A stretch of 64,000 nucleotides of DNA from positions 1 through 64,000 of the forward strand of contig CAMCBU010000011.1 in NCBI GenBank assembly GCA_945873095.1, written 5' to 3'. Below, piece by piece: positions 25,403 through 33,700 of this stretch. Within the stretch, counting starts at the first letter, position 1; each line of letters begins with the position of its first letter. Both the position numbers and the translations under genes were made by a program. The notes under the pieces were generated by a model. It was not told the DNA's origin. It saw only the letters and a program-made list of their open reading frames with translations, and made no database searches. Source of the stretch: Klebsiella pneumoniae. Its GTDB lineage: Bacteria > Pseudomonadota > Gammaproteobacteria > Steroidobacterales > Steroidobacteraceae.

Positions 25403-27016
25403 CAAGATAAAGTCGGCGGCACGCTCGCCGATCATCACGCAGGCCGCGTGCGTGTTGCCCGAAATTAGCGCTGGCATGACCGACGCGTCTGCGACACGCA
25501 GACCGCTCACTCCTCTCACGCGCAACTCAGGATCAACCGCCGCCGCCGACTCCGATCCCATGCGGCAGGTTCCAACCGGGTGATAACCGGTAGACCCAAA
25601 CCTTCTCGCAAACCCCAGTAATTCCTCATCGGTCACGGCCTGCCGCCCAGGTGCCACCTCGGCATCGACGATCGGACGCATCGCGGCAGTATCGGCGAGG
25701 CGTCGAGCGAGTTGCATCCCTCGCAAAGTCCCGAGACGGTCACTCTCGGACACGAGGTAGTTGTGCAATATATTTGGAGGTTCGTTTGGATCTTGCGAGG
25801 TAATCTCAACACGACCACGCGACGTCGGACGCGCCACACAAGGCGCCAGCGTCACTCCCGGATAGCCGCTCAGCTTCCCCTTGCCACCAGCGGCTGCGGC
25901 CTCGAGGTCGCCCGTGACCGGCAAGCAATGAAACTGGATGTCCGGGCGATCATCACCCGCGAGGCTCGCCACGAAGGCGCCGGTCTGCGCGGCCGGGATC
26001 GTCATCGGTCCGCGCCGAGTCTTGAGGTAGCGAAGGACGTTCTTGATCAATCGCCAACCGGACAGCTCGGCGTTGTAACTGAAGGCCTCGGGGCGAACCC
26101 GAAAGCCCATCGGCACGACATAATGATCTTGGAGGCTATCGCCCACCGAGTTTTGAGGTACTGCAACCGCAATACCGTGACCCTGCAGCAGCTCCGGTGG
26201 TCCGATCCCCGACAGTTGCAGCAGTTGCGGCGAGTGATACGCGCCGCTACTGAGAATCACCTCTGCGCGCGCCCGTAACACCTCGTGCCGATCACCCACA
26301 CTGAGCTCGACACCGACCGCACGACCGTCATGAAAAACGACGCGTCGCGCGAGCGCTTTGGTCACTATTTTGAGATTGGGTCGCGACATCACAGGCCGCA
26401 AGTAAGCCCGCGCGGCAGACCATCTCTCGCCCGCATGAATGATCGAATCGTAGTATCCCGCGCCACCTTGTTCGCCATCATTGAAGTCATCGCGTGTAGC
26501 GATACCCAACTGCTCAAATGCCGCGACGATGGCGTCGTTCGTTGAGTCCCGCTCCGAGGCGCGCTGTACCCGCAGCAAGCCGGAGGTCCCGTGTAAGGGA
26601 GCCGCGCGCGAGTTGTGAAGTTCACTACGAATGAACCACGGCAGCACATCCGACCACCCCCAGCCCGCTGCGCCCTGCTGCAACCAGTCGTCGTAATCAG
26701 CTGCTTGACCGCGGATATAGATCAAACCGTTGATGTTGGAGGAGCCGCCTAGGCCTTTACCCCGCGGCAACAAGATGCGACGACCCTCTAACCCCGGTTC
26801 AGGCGCGCTGTGATAGTGCCAACTAAGACCCGACTCGAACGCGATCTTGCCGTAGCCGATAGGCATGCGGACAAAGAAGTTATCGCCCTCGCCGCCTGCC
26901 TCAACCAGCGCCACACGACAGCGAGGATCAGCCGACAGTCGATTGGCCAACACACACCCAGCGGATCCTGCACCGATGATGACGTAGTCGAACTCGCCGA
27001 GATCAGAGTGGGTCAT
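25391..27016 (-). CDS. GMC-family FAD oxidoreductase (choline dehydrogenase-like)
   Basis: A 541-residue GMC flavoprotein: FAD-binding YVIIGAGSAGCVLANRL at the N-terminus, the PRGKGLGGSSNINGLIYIRG signature, LSSGAYHSPQLLQLSGIGP, and the C-terminal active-site region GYHPVGTCRMG with NTHAACVMIGE. The family oxidises alcohols. Known steroid-related members (cholesterol oxidases) are more divergent, so this is closer to alcohol or choline dehydrogenases. It is the last of the 17-gene unit starting at hsaC, with no signal peptide. Oxidation of a steroid hydroxyl or a side-chain alcohol is possible. The family call is firm and the substrate open. Confidence 0.88.
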   Translation of the reverse strand: MTHSDLGEFDYVIIGAGSAGCVLANRLSADPRCRVALVEAGGEGDNFFVRMPIGYGKIAFESGLSWHYHSAPEPGLEGRRILLPRGKGLGGSSNINGLIYIRGQAADYDDWLQQGAAGWGWSDVLPWFIRSELHNSRAAPLHGTSGLLRVQRASERDSTNDAIVAAFEQLGIATRDDFNDGEQGGAGYYDSIIHAGERWSAARAYLRPVMSRPNLKIVTKALARRVVFHDGRAVGVELSVGDRHEVLRARAEVILSSGAYHSPQLLQLSGIGPPELLQGHGIAVAVPQNSVGDSLQDHYVVPMGFRVRPEAFSYNAELSGWRLIKNVLRYLKTRRGPMTIPAAQTGAFVASLAGDDRPDIQFHCLPVTGDLEAAAAGGKGKLSGYPGVTLAPCVARPTSRGRVEITSQDPNEPPNILHNYLVSESDRLGTLRGMQLARRLADTAAMRPIVDAEVAPGRQAVTDEELLGFARRFGSTGYHPVGTCRMGSESAAAVDPELRVRGVSGLRVADASVMPALISGNTHAACVMIGERAADFILRSR

Positions 27017-27034
27017 GACGGTACCGGTGAGAGT

Positions 27035-27514
27035 TTAGGACTCTCGCTTGTGATCGATGATTTTAGCGACGCGGTGATCGTATTTGAGTGTGGAGACGGC
27101 AATCGAGGTTTCGACATGACGCACACCCGGCATCGCCAAAATCTTGTTGTTGGCGATCGTCACCACGTCCTCCAGCGAGGAGAACAAACCGATGCAGAGA
27201 ATGTCGTAACGCCCGGCCATCGCGATGACACACCCGATTTCGCGCAATGCTGATATTTTTGCACACAGCGTTTGCACTTCGCTCAGCTGAGCCTGAATAC
27301 CAATCAGAACGACTTTAGGCGCACCGATAGAAGCGACGTTCGTGACGGCAGTGAACCGAATGAGGTTGGCCGCTTCCAGTCGCTTGATACGTCCGCGGAC
27401 CGTTCCCTCGGTGACGCCGAGGGTCTGCGCCAAATGGCGATTGCTAGCACGCGCATCGCTGGTCAATTGATCGATAATCTTTCGATCTAAATCGTCGACT
27501 TGATACTGAATCAT
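27035..27514 (-). CDS. Lrp/AsnC-family transcriptional regulator
   Basis: A 159-residue regulator. Residues 8-65 form the AsnC-type helix-turn-helix (LDRKIIDQLTSDARASNRHLAQTLGV, then TVRGRIKRLEAANLI; split here for length). A C-terminal RAM ligand-binding domain follows with AMAGRYDILCIGLF. Its ATG overlaps the stop of a second Lrp/AsnC gene, so the two are co-translated and could form mixed oligomers. It lies at the end of the large hsaC-to-GMC unit, whose promoter carries the degenerate 28-bp operator. It is a candidate for the steroid regulator, sensing perhaps a CoA thioester or acid. The family is certain and the target inferred. Confidence 0.9.
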   Translation of the reverse strand: MIQYQVDDLDRKIIDQLTSDARASNRHLAQTLGVTEGTVRGRIKRLEAANLIRFTAVTNVASIGAPKVVLIGIQAQLSEVQTLCAKISALREIGCVIAMAGRYDILCIGLFSSLEDVVTIANNKILAMPGVRHVETSIAVSTLKYDHRVAKIIDHKRES

Positions 27515-27990
27515 GATATCGGCGCCACTTCGAAGTTGTATTTGACGACTTCAGCCGCGATGCCGCATTCAATGCTGCGGATGCCTTTGATCTTGGCGAT
27601 GTCAGTGAGCAGCAGCGAGTGCAACTCGTCGAAGTCGTGTAACGCCACGAGCGTTTCGATATCGCGTGCTCCCGTCACGACGTGCACACTGAACACTTCC
27701 GGTAATTTGGCCAGATCTTGGGCCACGTGCTCGGCCGGGCGCCCCTGTACTTGCACACCGACCGCCAGCAACACCTTGTAGCCGATCGCAGCGAAGTCCG
27801 TGACCGCCACGACCTTCATCGCTTTGGTCGATTCGAGTCTGCGAATGCGCGCACTGACCGTCGCCGCTGCCATCCCGAGTCGCCGTGCCAACTCCTGGTT
27901 GGTGGCACGCCCGTCTTTGCGCAAGATCGAAATGATCTTCTGATCGATCGCATCGAGCTTAGTCGATACGTCTTCTTTTGCCTTCGCCAT
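27511..27990 (-). CDS. Lrp/AsnC-family transcriptional regulator, second of a tandem pair
   Basis: A 159-residue Lrp/AsnC protein: LDAIDQKIISILRKDGRA, NQELARRLGMAAATVSARI and RRLESTKAMKVV make the winged helix-turn-helix. The C-terminal RAM domain has a VVTGARDIETLVALHD motif. Its N-terminus is slightly longer and basic (MAKAKEDVSTK). It is the same length as the downstream paralogue but clearly diverged, which argues for two distinct partners rather than a recent duplication. It lies 14 bases after the MaoC gene. Confidence 0.9.
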   Translation of the reverse strand: MAKAKEDVSTKLDAIDQKIISILRKDGRATNQELARRLGMAAATVSARIRRLESTKAMKVVAVTDFAAIGYKVLLAVGVQVQGRPAEHVAQDLAKLPEVFSVHVVTGARDIETLVALHDFDELHSLLLTDIAKIKGIRSIECGIAAEVVKYNFEVAPIS

Positions 27991-28004
27991 GAGCCGGTCG
28001 GATC

Positions 28005-28466
28005 CTATTGAGTCACCATGAACCGGCTGATGGTATCAGCGACACAGCCCGGGCGTTCACTTCCCTCTATTTCGATCGTGACCCTCACCACGACTTGGAC
28101 GCCACCTGAGACCGCCGAGACGCTCAGAATCTCGCCACGACCGCGTATTCGGCTGCCAACCCGCACGGGTGCCGGGAAACGCACACGATCAAGTCCGTAG
28201 TTGATCCCCATTCCCGAGACGTCGACGCGCATCAGCTGTGGCAGGAAGAGACTCGAGAGCGATAGCGTCAGGTAGCCATGGGCAATCGTGCCACCAAATG
28301 GACCTTGCTTGGCACGCTCGACATCCACGTGAATCCATTGATGGTCGCCCGTTGCCTCGGCAAACGCGTTGACCCGCTCTTGCTCCATCGCGATCCAATC
28401 GGTGACGCCGAGATCGCGTCCGACTGCGGCCGTCAGCTCCTCGACCGACTTGAATACCGTGGTCAT
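28005..28466 (-). CDS. MaoC-like (R)-specific enoyl-CoA hydratase
   Basis: A 153-residue single hot-dog protein with the hydratase-2 motif in FAEATGDHQWIHVDVERA, where Asp and His are the catalytic pair, followed by GPFGGTIAHGYLTLSL. It hydrates enoyl-CoA to (R)-3-hydroxyacyl-CoA, typically as a dimer. It overlaps ipdF by four bases (ATGA). Here it probably acts in beta-oxidation of the HIP-derived acyl-CoA or of a steroid side chain. Single-domain MaoC proteins in steroid clusters sometimes need a partner, and none is seen beside it. Confidence 0.86.
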   Translation of the reverse strand: MTTVFKSVEELTAAVGRDLGVTDWIAMEQERVNAFAEATGDHQWIHVDVERAKQGPFGGTIAHGYLTLSLSSLFLPQLMRVDVSGMGINYGLDRVRFPAPVRVGSRIRGRGEILSVSAVSGGVQVVVRVTIEIEGSERPGCVADTISRFMVTQ

Positions 28467-29263
28467 GGATGCTGACTCGAAACAGACAACACTTCACCGG
28501 TCAGATAACTAGCGAGATCCGAGGCAAGAAAAATCATTACATTGGCGACTTCCCACACCTCTGCTGGACGCCCAAACGCCTCGCGCTTGGCCAACTCGGC
28601 GAGCAATTCGGGCGTTGTCGTCTTGGCCAAGAATGCGTGCATGGCAATAGAGGGCGCTACCGCGTTGATACGCACTCCAAACGGGGCTGCCTCGATCGCC
28701 GCGCAACGCGTGAACGCCATGACACCGGCTTTGGCTGCGGCATAGTGAGACTGGCCCGCCTGAGCACGCCACCCAAGCACAGAGGCGTTGTTCACGATTG
28801 CACCGCCTCCGCGCGCCTGCATATGCGGCAAGATGGCTCGCGTCATACGCATCACACTTGTCAACGAAACATCGAGTACCCGCGACCACTCGTCGTCCTT
28901 CATGTCGACGACGCTCGCTGTGCCGCCAAGTCCCGCGTTATTGATGAGGACGTCGATGTGCCCCAACGCGACGATGGCCGACTGGACCAATGCATCGACT
29001 TCATCTTGCTTGGTCACATCGCAAACGCGGCTATGGATCTCAGTCGGACCAAACGCTTGCAGGCGCTCGACGGTCTCGTTCAAGCGTCGCTCATGGATAT
29101 CGCTGACGATGACTCGCGCACCCTCTTCAACCGCGCGCTTAGCCGCCGCAAAGCCGATTCCGGTTCCCGCAGCTGCGGTGATGAGCACCGCCTGACCCGC
29201 CAGCAACTGGCGACCCGGGGGATACGAAGGGGGCTTCGGAATCGGGTGCAGATCAACGGTCAC
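28463..29263 (-). CDS. ipdF: 5-OH-HIP-CoA dehydrogenase, IpdF-like SDR
   Basis: A 266-residue SDR with a variant glycine motif TAAAGTGIG (29-37), LINNAGLGG, ASVLGWRAQAGQSHYAAAK (Tyr174, Lys178) and C-terminus SYLTGEVLSVSSQHP. These segments closely match what I recall of mycobacterial IpdF (Rv3559c), which acts on the hydroxyl of the HIP-CoA C/D-ring intermediate. GTG 29263 is chosen because AAGGAGG lies six bases before it. The start overlaps the fadE30 end by 11 bases. The neighbouring fadE30 and ipdF order is the same as in actinobacteria. Confidence 0.82.
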   Translation of the reverse strand: MTVDLHPIPKPPSYPPGRQLLAGQAVLITAAAGTGIGFAAAKRAVEEGARVIVSDIHERRLNETVERLQAFGPTEIHSRVCDVTKQDEVDALVQSAIVALGHIDVLINNAGLGGTASVVDMKDDEWSRVLDVSLTSVMRMTRAILPHMQARGGGAIVNNASVLGWRAQAGQSHYAAAKAGVMAFTRCAAIEAAPFGVRINAVAPSIAMHAFLAKTTTPELLAELAKREAFGRPAEVWEVANVMIFLASDLASYLTGEVLSVSSQHP

Positions 29264-30443
29264 CGCGCGCCTCCTTCGGTAGACCCAGTGCGCGTTCGGC
29301 GACGATATTGCGCTGGATCTGGTTCGTGCCACCGTAGATCGTATCGGCACGCGAGAACAGATAGAGGTATGGCAGGTCGGCGAGTTCGTAATGCTCGCCG
29401 ATGCAAAGTTCACCCGGCGCACCGGCGACATCCATCGCAAGTTCGCCGAGCTTTTTACGCCAAGAGGCCCAATGCAACTTGTACGTCAGCGCCTCACTGC
29501 CAAGCGATCCGGTCGTTGCCCGCGAGAGCATCCGCAATGCGCTGTATCGCATGATCCGCAGACCGACCCACGCTTCAGCGAGGCGCTGTCGAATGAGCGG
29601 ATCTTGTGCCGAACCGTTCTCCTTGGCCGCCGCAACGATACGTTCGAGTTCGTTTCGAAAGGTCATTTGTTGCGCCAGGGTCGATACGCCTCGCTCGAAC
29701 GCAAGGGTGCCCATGGCCACCTTCCATCCCTCACCGGGCTTACCGACGCAGAACTCGGCTTTGGTCCGGGCGCCATCAAAGAAAACTTCGTTGAACTCGG
29801 CATCGCCCGTAATCTGGCGGATCGGTTTGACCGTGACCCCCTTCTGCTTCATCGGAACGAGCAGATACGAGATGCCGGCGGGACCTTTGGTCTCCTCTTC
29901 GGTGCGACACACGACAAAACACCAATCGGCGAACTGCGCCAACGACGTCCAAATCTTCTGACCGTCGATGACCCACTCGGCACCGTTAGGTCCGTGCTCG
30001 AGACGTGCACGGGTGCGCACATTCGACAAGTCTGAGCCGGCGTTGGGCTCGCTATAACCCTGACACCAGAACTCCTCGCCTTTGGCGATCGGCAGGAGAA
30101 ATCGTTCGCGTTGCAGATCGTTGCCGAAATGCAAAATCGTCGGGCCCGCCAACTCCGTGCCGAGATGTCCGACTCGACCCGGCGCACCGCTACGCGCATA
30201 TTCCTCTGCAAAAATGACCTGCTCGGCGAGCGTGGCGTCACGACCACCGTACTTCTCAGGCCAGCCGATCACGCTCCAACGCGATGCACCAAGCACCCGC
30301 TCCCACTCGAGTCGGCGCTCCGCGCGAAACGTCTGACTCATGATGCCGCGTATGTCCGCAAACGGGCCTTCCATCTGCTCGCGCAGCCACGCTGCGCAAC
30401 AGTCGCGAAACGCCTCCTCCTGAGCGGTGAAACGAATCTTCAT
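29253..30443 (-). CDS. fadE30: Acyl-CoA dehydrogenase, FadE30-like
   Basis: A 396-residue acyl-CoA dehydrogenase: WCQGYSEPNAGSDLSNV (substrate/FAD motif), QKIWTSLAQFADWCFV, TGDAEFNEVFFD and the C-terminal SRADTIYGGTNQIQRNIVAER. The position of the MCAD-type catalytic Glu before the GT pair is Gly here. The sequence resembles FadE30 of the KstR2 regulon, which desaturates 5-OH-HIP-CoA. It overlaps the upstream fadE by four bases and ipdF by 11, matching a coupled fadE30-ipdF module. It may act alone or with the adjacent non-identical subunit. Confidence 0.8.
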   Translation of the reverse strand: MKIRFTAQEEAFRDCCAAWLREQMEGPFADIRGIMSQTFRAERRLEWERVLGASRWSVIGWPEKYGGRDATLAEQVIFAEEYARSGAPGRVGHLGTELAGPTILHFGNDLQRERFLLPIAKGEEFWCQGYSEPNAGSDLSNVRTRARLEHGPNGAEWVIDGQKIWTSLAQFADWCFVVCRTEEETKGPAGISYLLVPMKQKGVTVKPIRQITGDAEFNEVFFDGARTKAEFCVGKPGEGWKVAMGTLAFERGVSTLAQQMTFRNELERIVAAAKENGSAQDPLIRQRLAEAWVGLRIMRYSALRMLSRATTGSLGSEALTYKLHWASWRKKLGELAMDVAGAPGELCIGEHYELADLPYLYLFSRADTIYGGTNQIQRNIVAERALGLPKEARGDR

Positions 30444-31606
30444 GCAGCCTCCGTCGAATCATCGAGACCGATCAAACGCGCGATCCGCTCGCGATGGACC
30501 GCAGGTACACCGAGCAGGTTGTAGGTTGCGCGCGCACGCTTGAAAAACAACTGGGCGTCGTACTCCCAGGTGAAACCGATACCGCCATGCAATTGGATGG
30601 CATTTCCCGCTACGTCGTGGAAGCCAGCCGAGCAGTACACTTTCACCAATGCGGCCGCCTCGGCCAGCTCATGCCGATGTGTCTCACGGTCGAGACGATA
30701 TTCATCGACGACACACGCCGCGTAATAGACCGCCGACCGTGCAGCCTCGCAGATCACCATCATGTCGGCGAGTCGATGTTTGATCGCTTGAAAACTACCG
30801 ATCACACGACCGAATTGAACACGCTGCGATGCATAGCTCGTAGTGAGATCTAACACCGCTTGCATCGAGCCCAACTGCTCGGCCGCCAAAGCGATCTGAG
30901 CGATCTGCAAGCCACGCTCGATGCACTCCCCAGCGTCAGCGGCGAGTAACGTGAACTCCCTGACGCCCTCGAGAACCAATCGCGCATACGGACGCGTGAG
31001 ATCCATCGCCGGTTTTTTCTCGATACCGAGGCCTGATTTCGCGCTCTCAACAACCACAACTGCATAACCGTCATGTCCGCTGCGGCGGTCTCGCACCGCG
31101 AGGACGAACTGATCGGCGATGTGTCCATTGAGCACGAATGAGGCAACGCCATCGATGCGCAGACCACTCGCGTCGTCACTCAATGTCGCCGAGATGGCCT
31201 GCAGGCCCGAAGCGCCACGATCGTCAGTGACTGCCAGAGCCGCAACGGACTCGCCGCTTGCCAATTTGGCAAGAACGTCATCCCGTGCAGCCGAGGCCGG
31301 GCACTCCAACAACAGGGCGGTTGCCAGACCGCAAGAGGCGAGTAACGGCCCACCGTAGAGCGCGCGCCCCTGCTCCTCGAGTACGATGGCAAGTTCAACC
31401 ATCCCAAGCCCGCTACCGCCGACCGATTCGGGCAAGGACAAGCCGGTCCAACCTAACTCACCGGCGATAGTTCGCCATAGATCAGGGTCGTGACCCTCCG
31501 CGCGCTGCATGTCATGACGCAGTTGTTGCGACCCACAGCGCTCGGTCATGAACTCGCGAGCCGAGTCGCGAATCATGTTTTGATCATCGGTAAATGAAAA
31601 TTGCAT
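30440..31606 (-). CDS. Acyl-CoA dehydrogenase subunit (FadE32/33-type partner)
   Basis: A 388-residue acyl-CoA dehydrogenase: SFTDDQNMIRDSAREFM at the N-terminus, GWTGLSLPESVGGSGLG, QRVQFGRVIGSFQAIKHRLADM and a C-terminal QLHGGIGFTWEYDAQLFFKRA. It lacks the C-terminal GGTxxIQR tail of its neighbour, a pattern seen in one subunit of heterotetrameric steroid acyl-CoA dehydrogenases. ATG 31606 is used; GGGGA lies upstream and a GTG at 31619-31621 is less likely. It is coupled to fadE30 (ATGA) and is probably part of an alpha2beta2 complex with that or another FadE in the unit. Confidence 0.8.
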   Translation of the reverse strand: MQFSFTDDQNMIRDSAREFMTERCGSQQLRHDMQRAEGHDPDLWRTIAGELGWTGLSLPESVGGSGLGMVELAIVLEEQGRALYGGPLLASCGLATALLLECPASAARDDVLAKLASGESVAALAVTDDRGASGLQAISATLSDDASGLRIDGVASFVLNGHIADQFVLAVRDRRSGHDGYAVVVVESAKSGLGIEKKPAMDLTRPYARLVLEGVREFTLLAADAGECIERGLQIAQIALAAEQLGSMQAVLDLTTSYASQRVQFGRVIGSFQAIKHRLADMMVICEAARSAVYYAACVVDEYRLDRETHRHELAEAAALVKVYCSAGFHDVAGNAIQLHGGIGFTWEYDAQLFFKRARATYNLLGVPAVHRERIARLIGLDDSTEAA

Positions 31607-31608
31607 GA

Positions 31609-32514
31609 TTAGGTTCCCCACACTTTCTTTTGCGGCGGACGTTGCGCGAGTAACGCGATGACCGCCTCACCCACCTCATCGGGGCGCCACCGGGCGCCCT
31701 TATCCACGGTCGGTCCGTCGTTCCAACCATTGGCGAGCGTAATTCGCCCACCTTCGAGGTCGAACACCACCCCGGTCACATCACTCGATTGCGCGCTGCC
31801 GAGCCACACGACAACGGGCGCGATGTTGGCAGGATCCTGCTTATCAAAACCGTCGGACGGCGCGCGCATCTTGTCGGCGAACGCCTGCTCGGTCATCCGT
31901 GTTCGCGCCGCCGGAGCGAGCGCGTTGGCCGTGATGCCATAGCGCTTCAGTTCAGCAGATTGCACGAGCGTGAGACTCGCGATACCGCCTTTTGCCGCCG
32001 AATAAACGCTCTGACTGAGACTGCCTTGTAATCCAGCGCCCGAGCTGGTGTTGATGATGCGTGCGTCGACGGGACGCCCGGCTTTCTGTTCAGCACGCCA
32101 ATACGAAACCGCATGACTCGTTACACAGAAGTGACCGCGCAGATGGACGCGAATGACGGCATCCCACTCATCGAGCGTCTGACTGACAAACATCCGGTCG
32201 CGAACGAAGCCGGCGTTGTTGACGACGACATCCAACCGACCGAACTCGCGCAAAGCGGTTTGTATGAGATTGGCGGCACCTTCCCAGTCAGCCACATCGT
32301 CGCCGTTGGCCACCGCCTCGCCGCCGGCAGCGCGAATCTCGTCCACTACCGCCTGCGCCGTGGTGAGGTCACGCCCCTCTCCGCCAAGGCTGGTGCCCAA
32401 ATCATTGACGACGACCCGAGCGCCCTCAGCGGCGAAGGCCAGTGCATATTCACGACCGAGCCCGCGTCCAGCGCCGGTGATGATCACCACTCTTCCCTGA
32501 CAAATGCGTTGCAT
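31609..32514 (-). CDS. SDR-family enzyme resembling Rv3548c (multifunctional-type 3-hydroxyacyl-CoA dehydrogenase)
   Basis: A 301-residue SDR: GAGRGLGREYALAFAAEGA at 14-32, a VVVNDLGTSLGGEG insertion typical of HSD17B4-like members, NNAG, and Tyr171/Lys175 (YSAAK). The extended C-terminus (about 50 residues) is a feature of this subgroup. It resembles Rv3548c, which belongs to the mycobacterial KstR2 regulon. A 3-hydroxyacyl-CoA oxidation in HIP side-chain or ring-opened chain beta-oxidation is likely. AGGGGA lies eight bases before the start. It sits between fadA6 and the fadE pair. Confidence 0.8.
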   Translation of the reverse strand: MQRICQGRVVIITGAGRGLGREYALAFAAEGARVVVNDLGTSLGGEGRDLTTAQAVVDEIRAAGGEAVANGDDVADWEGAANLIQTALREFGRLDVVVNNAGFVRDRMFVSQTLDEWDAVIRVHLRGHFCVTSHAVSYWRAEQKAGRPVDARIINTSSGAGLQGSLSQSVYSAAKGGIASLTLVQSAELKRYGITANALAPAARTRMTEQAFADKMRAPSDGFDKQDPANIAPVVVWLGSAQSSDVTGVVFDLEGGRITLANGWNDGPTVDKGARWRPDEVGEAVIALLAQRPPQKKVWGT

Positions 32515-32530
32515 TGAAATCCCCTGCGCC

Positions 32531-33697
32531 TCAGCGCGACGTCGCTCGTAAGTTTTCGATGATCGTCACGTTGGCTTGGCCACCGCCCTCACACATGGTG
32601 AGGAGTCCGTAGCGACCGCCCCGCCGTTCAAGCTCCGCCATCATCGAGGTCATCAAGCGCGCGCCGGTTGCACCAAGCGGATGACCGAGCGCGATCGCGC
32701 CACCATTCACGTTCACCTTGGACGGATCAACATCGAGCTCTTTCTGCCAAGCCAGCACCACCGAGGCAAACGCTTCGTTGATTTCGAAAAGGTCGATATC
32801 CTGCAAACGCAAACCACTGCGCTGCAATACATGCTTCGTCGCGGGAATCGGCGCGGTCAGCATCCAGACCGGATCTGCCGCCAACACGCCAAGATGCACG
32901 ACGCGGGCGCGCGGCGTCAGCCCGTGTTGTTGTACCGCACGTTCCGATGCAACGAGTAACGAGGCCGAGCAATCCGCGATCTGACTGGCTACGGCCGCTG
33001 TAACACGGCCTCCCGGCATCAACGGCTCGAGCGTCGCCATTTTTTCCAGCGATGTCCCACGCCGCGGGGTTTCATCGCGGAGCAGCTCACCGACCGGAGC
33101 GATCTCCGCATCGAACCGCCCGGAATCGATCGCAGTAATCGCCTTCTCGTTGCTACCGAGAGCAAAGATTTCCATGTCTTCACGCGAGATCGCCCACTTC
33201 TCGGCAATCATCTCGGCGCTGCGGAACTGCGAAACCTCCTGCTCACCGTAGCGTGCAAGCCAACCGGGAGACCCACGAAACGGATCGCTGAAACCGAGGG
33301 CCTGCCCCGCGATCATCGCCTGCGAGATCGGAATCGCGTTCATCTGCTGCACGCCGCCCGCGACCACCAGGTCTTGTGTGCCACTCATCACGGCTTGCGC
33401 AGCAAAGTGCAGAGCTTGCTGCGATGAACCGCACTGCCTATCTACGGTGGTACCGGGGACATGCTCGGGTAAACCGGCAACCAACCAACAAGTTCGGGCA
33501 ATGTCGCCCGCTTGCGGTCCGATGGTGTCGACACAACCGAAAATCACATCCTCGACGGCACCCGGATCGATACCGGTACGCCCGACAAGAGCGCTCAAAG
33601 AATGACCCCCGAGATCCGCTGGGTGCATCGAGGCGAGGCTGCCTTTCTTGCGGCCGATCGGAGTTCGAACGGCGTCGACGATATACGCTGCGGTCAT
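32531..33697 (-). CDS. fadA6: Acetyl-CoA acetyltransferase (thiolase), FadA6-like
   Basis: A 388-residue thiolase: nucleophile Cys89 in DRQCGSSQQA, FEINEAFASV, GGAIALGHPLGATGARL with the catalytic His, and the second Cys in MCEGGGQANVTI. In the HIP pathway FadA6 cleaves the beta-ketoacyl-CoA formed after ring opening, releasing acetyl-CoA. It lies three bases after the upstream fadE and 16 before the Rv3548c-like SDR. All catalytic residues are present and length is normal. The FadA6 assignment is from context plus overall resemblance. Confidence 0.85.
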   Translation of the reverse strand: MTAAYIVDAVRTPIGRKKGSLASMHPADLGGHSLSALVGRTGIDPGAVEDVIFGCVDTIGPQAGDIARTCWLVAGLPEHVPGTTVDRQCGSSQQALHFAAQAVMSGTQDLVVAGGVQQMNAIPISQAMIAGQALGFSDPFRGSPGWLARYGEQEVSQFRSAEMIAEKWAISREDMEIFALGSNEKAITAIDSGRFDAEIAPVGELLRDETPRRGTSLEKMATLEPLMPGGRVTAAVASQIADCSASLLVASERAVQQHGLTPRARVVHLGVLAADPVWMLTAPIPATKHVLQRSGLRLQDIDLFEINEAFASVVLAWQKELDVDPSKVNVNGGAIALGHPLGATGARLMTSMMAELERRGGRYGLLTMCEGGGQANVTIIENLRATSR

Positions 33698-33700
33698 TAT

